DNA from: Kuafuiihalomonas sp050331295
GTDB lineage: Bacteria; Myxococcota; Kuafuiibacteriia; Kuafuiibacteriales; Kuafuiibacteriaceae
Reading direction: 5' to 3'
NCBI GenBank assembly: GCA_050331295.1
Contig: JBHJGZ010000006.1
Coordinates: 310,001-374,000 of the forward strand
DNA length: 64,000 nt
This document shows, one piece after another, positions 1 through 9,696 of this stretch. A model generated the notes under the pieces. That model ran no database searches, was not told the origin of the DNA, and worked only from the letters and a program-made list of their open reading frames with translations. A program made the translations under genes and the position numbers. Numbering within the stretch: the stretch's first letter is position 1; the number at the start of each line of letters is the position of its first letter.

Positions 1-1528
1 CATCCTTCAAGAGCTTGGTCAGAATCCGCACGAAGACTCCGGTAGTGCTGGCTGGTCGCTCGCTCCCGGCCAGGAACTCCTCGACCAGCTCCTCCCCGGG
101 AACCTCGAGGCTCCCGCTGGACCATCTGCGCCGGGCGGGAATGAAGCCACCCAACTTTTCTCTACGTTCTAGAAGATAGCGAACCTCAGGGGCTTCCTTG
201 TCGAGTTGAATGAGAGGTACGCTCTCGAGCTCATCATCGCTGAGCGATACCCGAAAACGGTCCCGGAACTGCTTCAGTTGCTCGATGTTGAGCTTCTTCT
301 GCTGGTGGGTGATGTTCAGGCCCTCTCCCGCCGAACCCATGCCGAAGCCCTTGATGGTCTGGGCCAGGATGACCGTGGGTCGAGTGGTCTGAAGCTGAGC
401 GTTCCGATAGGCCGCGTACATCTTGATCGGGTCGTGTCCACCGGTCGCGAGATTGATCAGGTCGTCATCGGAGAGATGCTCGACCAGCTCCTTGAGCTCC
501 GGACTGAGCCCAAACACCTGCTCTCGCAGATAACCGCCACCTTCGACCCGACACTTCTGCCACTCGCCGTCCAGGAGCGTATCCAGCCGACGGCGCAACA
601 AGCCCTGCTTGTCCCGCGCGAAGATTGGGTCCCAATCGGTGCCCCACAGCACCTTGACCACATTCCAACCCCCTCCACGGAACAGGCGCTCCAGCTCCTG
701 GATGATCTTTCCATTGCCTCGCACCGGCCCATCCAGCCGCTGGAGGTTGCAGTTGATGACCCAAGTGAGGTTGCAGAGACATTCGCGGGCCGCGAAGTTG
801 ATGACCCCCGTGGACTCCGGCTCGTCCATCTCGCCGTCCCCCAAGAAGGCGTACACCCGCGCGTCGCGGGTGTCCGCGATGCCCCGATTGGCGAGGTACT
901 TGAGGAATCGGGCCTGGTAGGCGGACATGATGGGCCCCAGGCCCATCGAGACCGTGGGATACTGCCAAAAGTCGGGCATCAGCCAGGGATGGGGATAGCT
1001 GGGCAGGCCGCCCTCATCGGCCAGCTCGAGCCGAAAGTTCTCGATCTGAGTCTGCGACAGCCGCCCCTCCATGAACGCCCGAGCGTAGATGCCGGGTGAA
1101 GCATGTCCTTGAATATACAAATGATCTCCACCGCACGGATGATCCGGGCCCCGAAAGATGTGGTGAAACCCGGTCTCGAAGATGGCCGCCACGGAGGCGT
1201 AGGTGGCGATGTGGCCTCCGATTCCCTCGTTCCTCTTGTTGGCCCGGACCACCATGGCCATCGCGTTCCAGCGGAGGATGTTCTTGATGCGGGTCTCCAT
1301 TTCCAGGTCGCCCGGATAATCTGGGTCATGGTCAGCGGGGATCGTGTTGATGTAAGAGGTGTTGGCGAGGCTGGGAATCGGAAGGCCCAGGCCTGACGCG
1401 TGGACTCCGAGGCGTTCGATGAGCTCGAACGCGCGGCCTGGTCCTCGAAGACTGACTGCATCATCCAGCGACTGAATCCAGTCTTCGTTCTCGAGCGCTT
1501 CGACCGCCCTACCTGTATTGTCATTCAT
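1..1528 (-). CDS. aceE: Pyruvate dehydrogenase E1 component (homodimeric), C-terminus outside window
   Basis: Thiamine-diphosphate-dependent E1 subunit that decarboxylates pyruvate and acetylates the lipoyl groups of E2 in the cytoplasmic pyruvate dehydrogenase complex. About 509 N-terminal residues are present, of a family usually near 890; the rest lies left of position 1. The minus-strand translation starts MNDNTGRAVEALENEDW, as in AceE N-termini. It carries the ThDP-binding GDGEMDEPES segment near residue 230, followed by an NLTWVINCNLQRLDGPVRGN-type stretch, both typical of the single-chain E1. The ATG at 1528 was chosen because GGAGAG sits about 8 nt upstream. The gene is divergent from the glucanotransferase gene, with about 76 bp between starts. 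Identification is firm; completeness cannot be judged. Confidence 0.95.
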   Translation of the reverse strand, partial: MNDNTGRAVEALENEDWIQSLDDAVSLRGPGRAFELIERLGVHASGLGLPIPSLANTSYINTIPADHDPDYPGDLEMETRIKNILRWNAMAMVVRANKRNEGIGGHIATYASVAAIFETGFHHIFRGPDHPCGGDHLYIQGHASPGIYARAFMEGRLSQTQIENFRLELADEGGLPSYPHPWLMPDFWQYPTVSMGLGPIMSAYQARFLKYLANRGIADTRDARVYAFLGDGEMDEPESTGVINFAARECLCNLTWVINCNLQRLDGPVRGNGKIIQELERLFRGGGWNVVKVLWGTDWDPIFARDKQGLLRRRLDTLLDGEWQKCRVEGGGYLREQVFGLSPELKELVEHLSDDDLINLATGGHDPIKMYAAYRNAQLQTTRPTVILAQTIKGFGMGSAGEGLNITHQQKKLNIEQLKQFRDRFRVSLSDDELESVPLIQLDKEAPEVRYLLERREKLGGFIPARRRWSSGSLEVPGEELVEEFLAGSERPASTTGVFVRILTKLLKD

Positions 1529-1604
1529 CGTGAGCTCTCCGGTTTGGGAAACACTCGGGAAGCACTCTCACAACCAAAAATGTCGTGACCTGAGAGCGTT
1601 CGCA

Positions 1605-3722
1605 GTGCGTCAATCCGACCACGTGAACGAAGTCCGGGGTCCATTGGAAAAGCTTGCTGACTTGTATGGCGTCGAAGTCGGCTACCACGACATCGAAGGA
1701 AAGTGGCACGGCGCCTCCAACGAGCAGCTCCTGCATGTGCTGGAGCTGCTCGGTGCGCCTCTTCGCGGTTTCGACGATGTGGTCGATGCCGTGCGAGACC
1801 GAGAATGGCATCTCGGTACTCGGGTGCTCGAGCCGGTCCAGGTGATCTGGCAATCGGCAGCGCCGCAACTCACGTTGCATCTGCACGAGCGCGCTGCTTT
1901 CGGCCCGTATGCCATCCGGTTGCGCTTCGAAGAAGGTCAAACACTGGAAGAACAAGGCCGACTCGAGGAGCTCAAGCTGGTGGGCCGGGTCGAGGTGGAC
2001 GGCCGGACGTTCGTGAAGCTCGCCCTCCCCCTCGGTCTCAGACCGCCTCTCGGCTATCACCGAGCCACCCTCACCCTCGGACGACTGGAGGCCCACAGCC
2101 TGATCGTTTGCGCCCCCGAGCAAACCTACGCGCCGGAAGGCGAGCGTCAGTGGGGTTTGTTTGCGCCGACGTACGCCCTCCGCACGAACACGGACCGTGG
2201 CGTCGGACACCTCGGTCATCTGCGGCGCCTCGCCGACCGGATCGCCCGCGCGGGCGGTCAGGTGGTCGGGACCCTCCCACTCTTGGCGGCCTTTCTGGAC
2301 TTCCCGTATGAACCGAGCCCGTACGTCCCGGTCACCCGCCGATTCTTCAACGAGCTGTATCTGGACCTGGCGCGCCTCCCCGAGATCCGAGCGCCGAAGC
2401 CGGCGGAGCGCTTCGGCTCGAGCGCCTTCGAACAAGAGGCGGCCGCACTTCGGGACTCTCCGTTCGCCGATGCGGGCCGTGCCTACCATCTGATTCAACC
2501 GGTGCTCGCGGCGTGCGCGGAGGCCGCCGCCAGCTCCGATGTTCGGGCCGAGATCGATGCTTGGGCCCGCCAGCACCCTCGGGTGTGGGAGTACGCGCGT
2601 TTTCGGGCGCGCACCACCCAACGCCAGCAGGTCTGGCATCTGTGGCCGGATCGGGACACCTGGGGCGGTTTGGAACCGGAGTCCGAAGCGGAAGCGGAGC
2701 ATGCGTTTCGGCACGTCTACGCGCAGTTTCGGCTTCAGCAGCAGCTCGAAGACCTGGGCTCCTCCCTCGCCGTCAACGACGGCGGTCTCTACCTGGACGT
2801 TCCCCTCGGCGTCCACCCGGACGGCTACGACGCCTGGGCCGACCGGAACGTTTTCGTGGAGGGTCTATCCGCGGGCGCGCCGCCGGATGGGCTGGCCCCC
2901 GAGGGCCAGGACTGGGGCTTTCGGCCGGTGCATCCCATCGCCCTCCGAGAGAGCGGCTATGCGTACTTCATCGAGACGCTGCGGCAACAGGCGCGCATCG
3001 CCTCGGTCCTCCGGATCGACCACGTGATGGGTCTTCATCGCATCTTCACCGTGCCGTGGGCGTTCGGAGCGGTGGGCGGTACGTACGTACGTCAGCCGGC
3101 GGACGAACTGTGGGCCATCGTCTGCCTGGAGAGCCAGCGCAGCCGATGTCGCGTGGTGGGAGAAGACCTCGGAACCGTGCCTCCGGAGGTTCGAGAACGG
3201 ATGCATCGCCATCGAGCTCAGCGCATGTACGTCGCCCAATTCGAGATCGAACCTCACGCCCACGACGCGCTTCGCCCGATTCCGAGCCACGCCGCGGTCA
3301 GCGTGAATACCCACGATACGCCCACCTTCATGGGCTTTTGGGAACATCGAGACATCGAGGAACGACGGGAGCGCGGCGTGGTGTCGGCCGACGGAGCCCG
3401 ATGGGAGCATGAACAACGCCGAATCCGACGGGACTGCCTCACGCAGACCCTACTTGAGAGGGGGCGGGTAGGACCCGACCCGGGACCGATGGACGTTTTG
3501 GTGGGACTGTTGACCGAGCTGGCGGAAAGCGAGGCACCTCTGCTGCTGGTGAACGCAGAGGATCTTTGGCTCGAAGCAGGACCCCAAAACGTGCCCGGCA
3601 CCAGCACCGAGCGCCCGAATTGGCGTCGGCGCATGCAGCTCGACCTCAATCACATCGAGCAGGGACGCGAAGTGTCCGAGTTGCTTTCGACGTTGGCGCA
3701 ACTGCGGGCCCGGGGTTCATAG
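1605..3722 (+). CDS. malQ: 4-alpha-glucanotransferase (amylomaltase, GH77)
   Basis: Transfers alpha-1,4-glucan segments between maltodextrins in cytoplasmic maltose/glycogen metabolism. About 705 residues. Three GH77 signatures are visible: RIDHVMGL near residue 470 (nucleophile Asp), GEDLGTVP near 520 (acid/base Glu) and NTHDTP near 567 (third catalytic Asp). SPYVPVTRRF around residue 240 matches the conserved SPY.P.SR substrate-loop region. The start is uncertain. GTG 1605 is preceded by GAGAG at a fair distance; GTG 1623 is also possible. A TTG at 1518 would run into the divergent aceE start and is less likely. No mal regulon genes lie next to it in this window. Confidence 0.93.
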   Translation: MRQSDHVNEVRGPLEKLADLYGVEVGYHDIEGKWHGASNEQLLHVLELLGAPLRGFDDVVDAVRDREWHLGTRVLEPVQVIWQSAAPQLTLHLHERAAFGPYAIRLRFEEGQTLEEQGRLEELKLVGRVEVDGRTFVKLALPLGLRPPLGYHRATLTLGRLEAHSLIVCAPEQTYAPEGERQWGLFAPTYALRTNTDRGVGHLGHLRRLADRIARAGGQVVGTLPLLAAFLDFPYEPSPYVPVTRRFFNELYLDLARLPEIRAPKPAERFGSSAFEQEAAALRDSPFADAGRAYHLIQPVLAACAEAAASSDVRAEIDAWARQHPRVWEYARFRARTTQRQQVWHLWPDRDTWGGLEPESEAEAEHAFRHVYAQFRLQQQLEDLGSSLAVNDGGLYLDVPLGVHPDGYDAWADRNVFVEGLSAGAPPDGLAPEGQDWGFRPVHPIALRESGYAYFIETLRQQARIASVLRIDHVMGLHRIFTVPWAFGAVGGTYVRQPADELWAIVCLESQRSRCRVVGEDLGTVPPEVRERMHRHRAQRMYVAQFEIEPHAHDALRPIPSHAAVSVNTHDTPTFMGFWEHRDIEERRERGVVSADGARWEHEQRRIRRDCLTQTLLERGRVGPDPGPMDVLVGLLTELAESEAPLLLVNAEDLWLEAGPQNVPGTSTERPNWRRRMQLDLNHIEQGREVSELLSTLAQLRARGS

Positions 3723-3823
3723 CGCCATTTCCGGTTTCGACGGGCCTTCAACGACGAAGCAAAACGTGGGCAGATAGCATTGTGAACGCTCCGACCGGGG
3801 GAAACGGCGAAGAACGCGACGTC

Positions 3824-6094
3824 ATGATTCCCTCTCCGCGGAATATGGGTCGCCCCTCCACCGTCCAGACCATCGGCCCCTGGACCATCGTCCGCATGAT
3901 CGCCCGTTGTCCCGCAGTGGACCTGTTCGCGGCGCAACAAGGAACCAAGAACGCGCTCCTGCAGGTCGTCCTGCTTCGCCCGGCGGCCGATGAGGAGGCC
4001 AAGCAACAGGTCGCGTATACTCGAACGATCGCCGAGTTGACGGAATCGCTGACACCCGACCCGGACGTCGAGCTCGTGGACCACGGCCTCGGTGAGCGCC
4101 CCGAGGGCGGAAACGCCCTCTACTGGGCCATGCCGTGGAACGAGGCGGCGGACTTGATCCGGGCCGGTGGGCCAGAGCTCGAGTCTCCTGACGAGCTGGT
4201 GATCCTGACCCACGACCTGCTCGAACGCCTGGCTCGCCGACACGAGGGTCAGCGATTGGACCCTATCCTGAGCGAGTCGCTGGTGGTGACCCGGGGCGCT
4301 CTCGGTTCGACGGTTTTGGGTTTCCCCCTCGTCGTCGATCCCGGGTGGACCGATGAAGACATGGCGCCGCCCCGATTGGCGGCCCACGAGGCCCAGGAAG
4401 AGACGCCGAAGCCGGACGCCAAGGGCGATATGTTTCGGCTGGGCCGAGCTCTGGAGGAGCTGGGCCGCCCTCTGGGAGCCCTTCCGGGTCCCTTCGTGGA
4501 CCTGATCCGCCGTTTCCAGGGTCATGACGAACCCCTGAATGACGCTCGCGAAGCCATCGAGCTCTTGGAACGGCTCGACCACGAGGGTGGCCTGGGTCTG
4601 CGCTCGAAGACGCTCTCGGCTTCGCGGATCGCTTCGGCTCAGACCGTGGTGGAACCCACCCGGGGGCCATCGGGGCTGGATGTGGCGCGGCTGCGCGCGG
4701 AGACCCAAGTGTCGCCTCGGCCGGCGACGCCCTGGGAAAGCGACGAAGACGAGGACACCGCCATGACGGCGGAGCCGCGCAGAGTGGAAACCCGAAGTGA
4801 CGCCAGCATCACCGCGCCGCCCGGCGCGATGTACGCCCGGGATTCGGATTTCATGGGGACAGACGAAGACCGGGATCCATCTGCCTCCGATGCACCGACG
4901 CTGGCTTTGGAGCGCACCGAGCTGGACCTGCCCCGAACCCTGATTCGGCCCGGCCCCACCCAAGCCTCCGATGAGTGGACCGACGATGCCCTCGTGCGAT
5001 TGGAGAGCCCTCAACCGCCGGACGATGACGCTCCGGGCCACACCCAAGCCAACGTGCCCGGTCTGCCCCCGCCCGAGTGGTCGGAGAGCGAAGGCCCTCA
5101 GGGCACGGTCATCGGCGTGCGCTTACCCTCGCGCCAGGACCTGACGCGTCCGGTGAGCAGCGGCTACCGGGGAGGGCCGGACCCCCGGCGGCCACGCCGG
5201 GCTCACCATCATCCCATGCGTCCGATGTACCCGTTGCCCCCTCCGGGACCGGTGCTGCCGGGCGCGGTCCCGCCGCCGGTGGACCCTTCGGGCGACGTCG
5301 CCGACGTACCGGACGTCTCGGTGTCCAAGAACTCGTACCTGTTCGCGGCCATCGGCGTGTTCGTGGCGGGGGTCTTGGCGTTCCTGGCGGCAGAATTCTT
5401 CGTGGAGCGGCCGGACGGGGACTCCGGCCGACGAGAACCCGAGCAGGCGCAGGTGCTCCGCCCTCCGCGAGACGTCACGGTGAAGGTGCAGCCCGAGAAC
5501 GCGTCGGTGTTCAGCGCGGAGGACGGGACCTTCCTCGGCGCCGGCGCGACCCGGATCTTGGTGGGCAGCGAGCCACCTTCCGTCGCGGTGAGCGCACCCG
5601 GCTTCGTCCCCGTGGAGGTCGACCTTCCCCGTCGGGGCACGCTCTCGGTTGAGCTGCTTCCTTCCGATGACGAATCCCAGTGTTCGGTTCGCGTGCGACC
5701 GCCGAAGGGTGTGACGGTGGAGCCCACCGACGAATCGGCGGTGGCGGTGGAGAAGGGTCGCCGATGGACCACGTGGGAGTTCCGAGGCGCCGCGCTCTTC
5801 GTGGCCACCCAAGGCCGGGGCGCGTGGGTTGTCGCCTGTCCAGAGCCGGGCGCCGAAGCAAAAGCAAAGCTCGACCGTCGGAGTACGCCGCGCGATGTCG
5901 AGCTCGAAATCACGTGGCCCACGCAAGGCGAGATCTTCATCGACGGCGAACCCCAGGGCAACGCACCCATGAAGCGCATGGTGGCGAACCGATTCGTCAA
6001 GGTCAGAGCCGAAACACCCGATGGTGCGGTCGAGCGATGGCTCCCTGTGTTCTCGGACACCCGAGCCGAGCTTCCGGAACCCATCGCACCGTGA
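3824..6094 (+). CDS. Membrane pseudokinase with C-terminal PEGA-like domains
   Basis: About 756 residues. Residues ~10-270 follow the outline of a Ser/Thr kinase: a GPWTIVRM opening strand, then a late segment (PDAKGDMFRLGRALEEL) like the DxxxLG helix of kinases. However, I find no VAIK lysine, no HRD loop and no DFG, so it should not phosphorylate. A long acidic, Pro/Thr-rich linker follows. One membrane segment lies at ~503-526 (LFAAIGVFVAGVLAFLAAEF). Two PEGA-like beta domains sit at ~550-615 and ~690-750, the second containing GEIFIDGEPQG. The predicted topology is an inside pseudokinase and outside PEGA domains, perhaps a scaffold linking a cytoplasmic partner to the cell wall. It starts about 100 bp after malQ. 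ATG 3824 was chosen; GTG 3782 is the alternative. Confidence 0.75.
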   Translation: MIPSPRNMGRPSTVQTIGPWTIVRMIARCPAVDLFAAQQGTKNALLQVVLLRPAADEEAKQQVAYTRTIAELTESLTPDPDVELVDHGLGERPEGGNALYWAMPWNEAADLIRAGGPELESPDELVILTHDLLERLARRHEGQRLDPILSESLVVTRGALGSTVLGFPLVVDPGWTDEDMAPPRLAAHEAQEETPKPDAKGDMFRLGRALEELGRPLGALPGPFVDLIRRFQGHDEPLNDAREAIELLERLDHEGGLGLRSKTLSASRIASAQTVVEPTRGPSGLDVARLRAETQVSPRPATPWESDEDEDTAMTAEPRRVETRSDASITAPPGAMYARDSDFMGTDEDRDPSASDAPTLALERTELDLPRTLIRPGPTQASDEWTDDALVRLESPQPPDDDAPGHTQANVPGLPPPEWSESEGPQGTVIGVRLPSRQDLTRPVSSGYRGGPDPRRPRRAHHHPMRPMYPLPPPGPVLPGAVPPPVDPSGDVADVPDVSVSKNSYLFAAIGVFVAGVLAFLAAEFFVERPDGDSGRREPEQAQVLRPPRDVTVKVQPENASVFSAEDGTFLGAGATRILVGSEPPSVAVSAPGFVPVEVDLPRRGTLSVELLPSDDESQCSVRVRPPKGVTVEPTDESAVAVEKGRRWTTWEFRGAALFVATQGRGAWVVACPEPGAEAKAKLDRRSTPRDVELEITWPTQGEIFIDGEPQGNAPMKRMVANRFVKVRAETPDGAVERWLPVFSDTRAELPEPIAP

Positions 6095-6181
6095 GGCGCT
6101 GACCTTTCCGCACAGCTCTCGGTTGAACGTCGTGATCTGCGCCGCCTGGCGTTCGAGTGCCGCTCGCGAGACCATTTGGGC

Positions 6182-7219
6182 ATGCGCCGCTTTGGGTTGC
6201 TGCTCCTTTTCATTTCCAGTCCCGTTTTCGCTCAGAACGCTTCCGTGACCGTCAATCTTTCGCCTGAAGCGAACATCCTCGCGACCGAGCTGGGCGTCAG
6301 CACCTCCGAGCTGGAAGCATTGATCGTCGAGCAGGTGGAAGCGCTCTATGGGATCACGGACATCGAGCGGTTCCTCGAACTCTCGGCGAACGCCCAGAAC
6401 CTCACCAGCAAGGGTCTCGGTGTCGACTACGCCTCGGACCGGCGCGGCATCATCGTGGGGGTGGCGGCTTCCGGCGCGCTGGATGCGGGTGACGCCGACA
6501 TCGATGACCTGGAGAACATCGATTTCACGAACTTCGACCGCGCCGTACCACTCGGGGTCGGCGCCCAGCTCTCGGTGATGGTGGGCTACAACTTCCGGCG
6601 CCAGGGCCTGGAGCGCCTCACGGTGTACACCAACGGGTTGTACACCAGCTACGGCGTCGACGAGTTCGATGGCCGATTCACGAACTTCGGGCTTCACGGT
6701 CAGTACAAGGTCTTCGGTCCGTATGGCCCATCCCTCGCGCGATGGGGAGGCATCGATGTCAGCTCTGGCGTCGAGTTCTCGCGGATGGTGTTGACCTTGA
6801 AGGACGACGAGCTCGTCCGGGACACCACCATCGTCAACGAGGTGGGCGACGCGCCACTCACCACCGTTGGAGGCGGAGAACTTTCTCTCCTCCAAACCGC
6901 CTGGACCATTCCCCTGGAAGTGACCACCAACGTTCAGCTCGCCTACTTCTTCAGTCTCTACGGCGGATTCGCTGGGGACATCCAGTTTGGAAACGCGGAG
7001 CTTCGAGCCGACACCGATGTGGCCCTGTCGTCCGGCTCTTTGGACGTCGGAACCGCAGATGTCTTTGCCGACGACAGCAACGGCCCAACCACCGCCATCT
7101 TTCGGCTTTTGGGTGGGGTCCAATTCAACATCTGGAAGTTCAAGATCTTCGGTCAGGTCAACCTGACCACCGCCAACTTCGCGGTGGCCGGTGCGGCCGG
7201 TCTCCGTTTCGTGGAGTAG
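6182..7219 (+). CDS. Secreted, probably outer-membrane barrel-like protein
   Basis: A 345-residue protein beginning with a clear Sec signal peptide (MRRFGLLLLFISSPVFAQ, cleavage after AQ). The mature part has alternating hydrophobic and polar strands rich in Gly and aromatic residues (for example VMVGYNFRRQG and AYFFSLYGGFAGD) and ends with an amphipathic strand, FAVAGAAGLRFVE. This is the pattern of a small outer-membrane beta barrel. An Asp-rich loop lies near residues 90-110. I recognise no named family. It follows the pseudokinase gene by about 90 bp on the same strand, so co-transcription is possible. ATG 6182 was chosen because the signal peptide begins there; an in-frame TTG lies two codons upstream. 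Confidence 0.7.
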   Translation: MRRFGLLLLFISSPVFAQNASVTVNLSPEANILATELGVSTSELEALIVEQVEALYGITDIERFLELSANAQNLTSKGLGVDYASDRRGIIVGVAASGALDAGDADIDDLENIDFTNFDRAVPLGVGAQLSVMVGYNFRRQGLERLTVYTNGLYTSYGVDEFDGRFTNFGLHGQYKVFGPYGPSLARWGGIDVSSGVEFSRMVLTLKDDELVRDTTIVNEVGDAPLTTVGGGELSLLQTAWTIPLEVTTNVQLAYFFSLYGGFAGDIQFGNAELRADTDVALSSGSLDVGTADVFADDSNGPTTAIFRLLGGVQFNIWKFKIFGQVNLTTANFAVAGAAGLRFVE

Positions 7220-7222
7220 ACC

Positions 7223-7966
7223 TCACCACGGGATGCGCGTTCCATCGTAGGCAAAGAAGCTTCCGCTGTCCTCGGGCTTCACGCCTTCCACGACGGCCAT
7301 GAGCTTCTGGACCGAGATCTCGGGAGTGAACAGCTTCTTCGCACTCCGCTGAAAGGGTTTGGAGAGGCCGGTGTCCACGGTCCCGGGGTGGAGCGCGATC
7401 ACCGCTACCCGCGGACTCTTTCTCCTGAATTCGACCGCCATCGTGCGAAGGAACTGGTTCTGGGCCGCTTTGGAGGCGCGATACGCATACCAACCACCGA
7501 TGCGATTGTCCTCGATGCTGCCGATCCGCGCGGAGAGACTGGCCAAGACCGCTCGCTCGTCGTGGCACAAGAGGTCCCGGAAATGCTTCCCCATCAGGAC
7601 CGGACCCGCCGCGTTGACCATGAAGGCCCGCATCAAGACGTCCGGCTTCACGTCCTCCAGTCGGCGCTCCGGCTTCATGTCGGGCCCATGGAGGACGCCG
7701 GCCACGTTCACCAGCAGATGAAGCCGGTCGGTCCGTTCTCGAACCGCATCCCTGCATCGCTGGATGCTCGCTTCATCGGTGACGTCGAGGGGGAGCAAGG
7801 TCAGCCGGTCCCCGGCCGAAGTCTTCAACGCCATCAGCTCGGAGGATGCGTTGGGGTTCCGAGCGGTCGCGAAGACGTGCCGCGATTCGGGGCGCATCAG
7901 CAGCTGCCGGACGAATTCCAGTCCGATCCCTCGGGAGCTGCCTTGCACCAGGGCCTGGGCGAACAT
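7223..7966 (-). CDS. Short-chain dehydrogenase/reductase (SDR), C-factor-like
   Basis: A 247-residue classical SDR with the cofactor motif GSSRGIG near residue 9, NVAG near 88, and a catalytic Ser followed by YRASK near 145-150. It probably reduces or oxidises a small carbonyl or alcohol substrate with NAD(P)H. The length and the GSIEDN segment before the catalytic Tyr are reminiscent of the C-factor (CsgA-like) SDR branch, but the substrate cannot be assigned. The gene converges with the secreted-protein gene (stops 4 bp apart). The ATG at 7966 opens directly into the first beta strand, as usual for the family. Confidence 0.85.
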   Translation of the reverse strand: MFAQALVQGSSRGIGLEFVRQLLMRPESRHVFATARNPNASSELMALKTSAGDRLTLLPLDVTDEASIQRCRDAVRERTDRLHLLVNVAGVLHGPDMKPERRLEDVKPDVLMRAFMVNAAGPVLMGKHFRDLLCHDERAVLASLSARIGSIEDNRIGGWYAYRASKAAQNQFLRTMAVEFRRKSPRVAVIALHPGTVDTGLSKPFQRSAKKLFTPEISVQKLMAVVEGVKPEDSGSFFAYDGTRIPW

Positions 7967-8131
7967 GATCCGTTTTTAGAGGGCCAAATGCTGCCGCTCC
8001 AAGCGATTTCCCGCTGCTTCGGAAGCCACCGACGCTCGACGAGCATGTCGCTTTCAGTCGCGGCTATCTCATCTTCCATCGATAGATCACCGCAAACATC
8101 GTCGCAGATGAGTCTGGGAACGAGCGCACCG

Positions 8132-9655
8132 TCAGAGCTCTCCTTCTCGGATCCATTCGCCGAATCGTTCGCCCATCATGATGGTCGGCAGGTTGGTGTT
8201 GGACGACGTGATGGTGGGGAACAGGCTCGCGTCGGCGACGATCAGGCCTTCGCACCCATACACCCGGCCGCGTCCATCGCATGCAGCCCAGCCGGAATCC
8301 GGCGGTCCCATGGGGACCGTACCGGAGGGGTGGTAGCCGGAGTCGCAGACGGTGCGGACGTGCTCTTCCAGGGTGGCCCGCCTGAGCCTTCGGGGCCAAA
8401 TGGGCTGCGCCATCTTTCGCATCGGCGTGCTTTCGTACATCTCGATGGCCAGGCAAAGGCCTTCGACCACCTGCGCGACGTCGATGGGGTCACTCATCAT
8501 GTTGGATCGGATCACCGGTCGCGCCCGCGGATCGGCGGAAGTCCAATGAATGGAACCTTGACTCCGAGGCTTTCCGAGCGGGGCCATCATGGCCACCAGC
8601 TGTCCAAACGCTTTGGGAACGCGGACCGGCATGGCTCCCCCCGGCTGAAGCTGCATTTCATTCCAGGCATCGCCGAACCGCGACTGGAATCGATGGAGGG
8701 TCTGAATGAGCGGATCACTCGGCCCGGCGACGCCCCGCTTCGGGCGAAACAGGATGGCGCTCCCGGCGTGGTCCAATATCCGGGCACCCACGGCTTCGTT
8801 CACTGCAACTTGGTCAACCCGTAACCGGGTCAAAGCCGCGGCGGGCCCCACGCCGGAGCGCTGCAGGATGCCTGGGGTGGCCACGGCGCCGGCGGTCAGG
8901 ATGACTCGATCCGCAGCCACGGTGTGCACCACGCCGAAGCGCTCGAACTCGACGCCCGCGGCCCTCCTCCCCCGAAACAGGACCCGCCGCACCAGACTTT
9001 CGTCTCGGATGGTGAGGTGCTCCCTCGAGCGCACATCGGCCGTGAGATACGCCTCCGCGACGCTGATCCGTCGGCCGTCCATCTTGTTCATCGCGTGGGG
9101 CCCCGCCCCGTAGGTTCCGGGACGATTGTGGTCTTCGCATCTGGGGAGCCCGAGCCGGTCACAGGCATCCAAGAAGGCGGCTTGCCACGGCACCAACTCC
9201 GCCACGGTATGGCGCCGAATGGGGAGCGGGCCCCGCTGGCCGTGCCACTCGTCGTCGAAATCGAGGTCGCGCTCCAGACGCTTGAAGTATGGAAGACACC
9301 GATCCCAAGCCCATTCTGGGAGGCCGAGCTCGGCCCATTCGTCGAAGTCCTTCGGTTGGCCGCGAAGCGCGATGCAGGTGTTGACGGCGGACGACCCCCC
9401 CACCACCCGTCCGCGAGGATATCGGAACAACGGATGTTTGGGCGTGGGTCGATGCCGCAGCCCCCAGTCGTGGAGGAACAGGGAATTGAGGTCGCCGTCG
9501 GCCAGGTCTCGGGGCAGCGCCACACTGGCTCCGTAGTCGGGGCCGGCCTCGAGCAGCAGCACTGGGTGGTCCGAGGCCTCCGTCACGCGGGCGGCTATCA
9601 CCGACCCTGCCGAGCCCGCACCAACCACGATGGTTCGAAACCCTCGGGTCCGCAT
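8132..9655 (-). CDS. GMC-family FAD oxidoreductase (choline dehydrogenase-like)
   Basis: A 507-residue GMC oxidoreductase. The FAD ADP-binding motif VVGAGSAGSVIA starts near residue 10, and the second GMC signature, GAVATPGILQRSGVG, lies near residue 270. The catalytic region near the C-terminus has GYHPSGT (His) and SSNTNLPT (Asn). It oxidises an alcohol to an aldehyde or ketone; the substrate is unknown, and polyethylene-glycol, choline and other alcohol dehydrogenases share this fold. No twin-arginine or Sec signal is seen, so it should be cytoplasmic. The gene lies upstream of the SDR gene on the same strand, but a 165-bp gap separates them, so an operon is uncertain. Confidence 0.9.
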   Translation of the reverse strand: MRTRGFRTIVVGAGSAGSVIAARVTEASDHPVLLLEAGPDYGASVALPRDLADGDLNSLFLHDWGLRHRPTPKHPLFRYPRGRVVGGSSAVNTCIALRGQPKDFDEWAELGLPEWAWDRCLPYFKRLERDLDFDDEWHGQRGPLPIRRHTVAELVPWQAAFLDACDRLGLPRCEDHNRPGTYGAGPHAMNKMDGRRISVAEAYLTADVRSREHLTIRDESLVRRVLFRGRRAAGVEFERFGVVHTVAADRVILTAGAVATPGILQRSGVGPAAALTRLRVDQVAVNEAVGARILDHAGSAILFRPKRGVAGPSDPLIQTLHRFQSRFGDAWNEMQLQPGGAMPVRVPKAFGQLVAMMAPLGKPRSQGSIHWTSADPRARPVIRSNMMSDPIDVAQVVEGLCLAIEMYESTPMRKMAQPIWPRRLRRATLEEHVRTVCDSGYHPSGTVPMGPPDSGWAACDGRGRVYGCEGLIVADASLFPTITSSNTNLPTIMMGERFGEWIREGEL

Positions 9656-9696
9656 GGCTGCCGGTCTTGGACCGAAGGCCGTGCTATGTCGAGGGC

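Noticed and set aside
206..1099. Plus-strand open frame across aceE
   Set aside because: Antisense to unmistakable AceE motifs.
3079..3096. GTACGTACGTAC palindrome inside malQ
   Set aside because: It encodes the conserved protein sequence around GTYVRQP and is unlikely to be a separate element.
5123..7123. A 666-codon open frame on the minus strand across the pseudokinase and barrel genes
   Set aside because: It lies antisense to two well-supported genes, has no domain, and such frames arise from GC-rich third positions.
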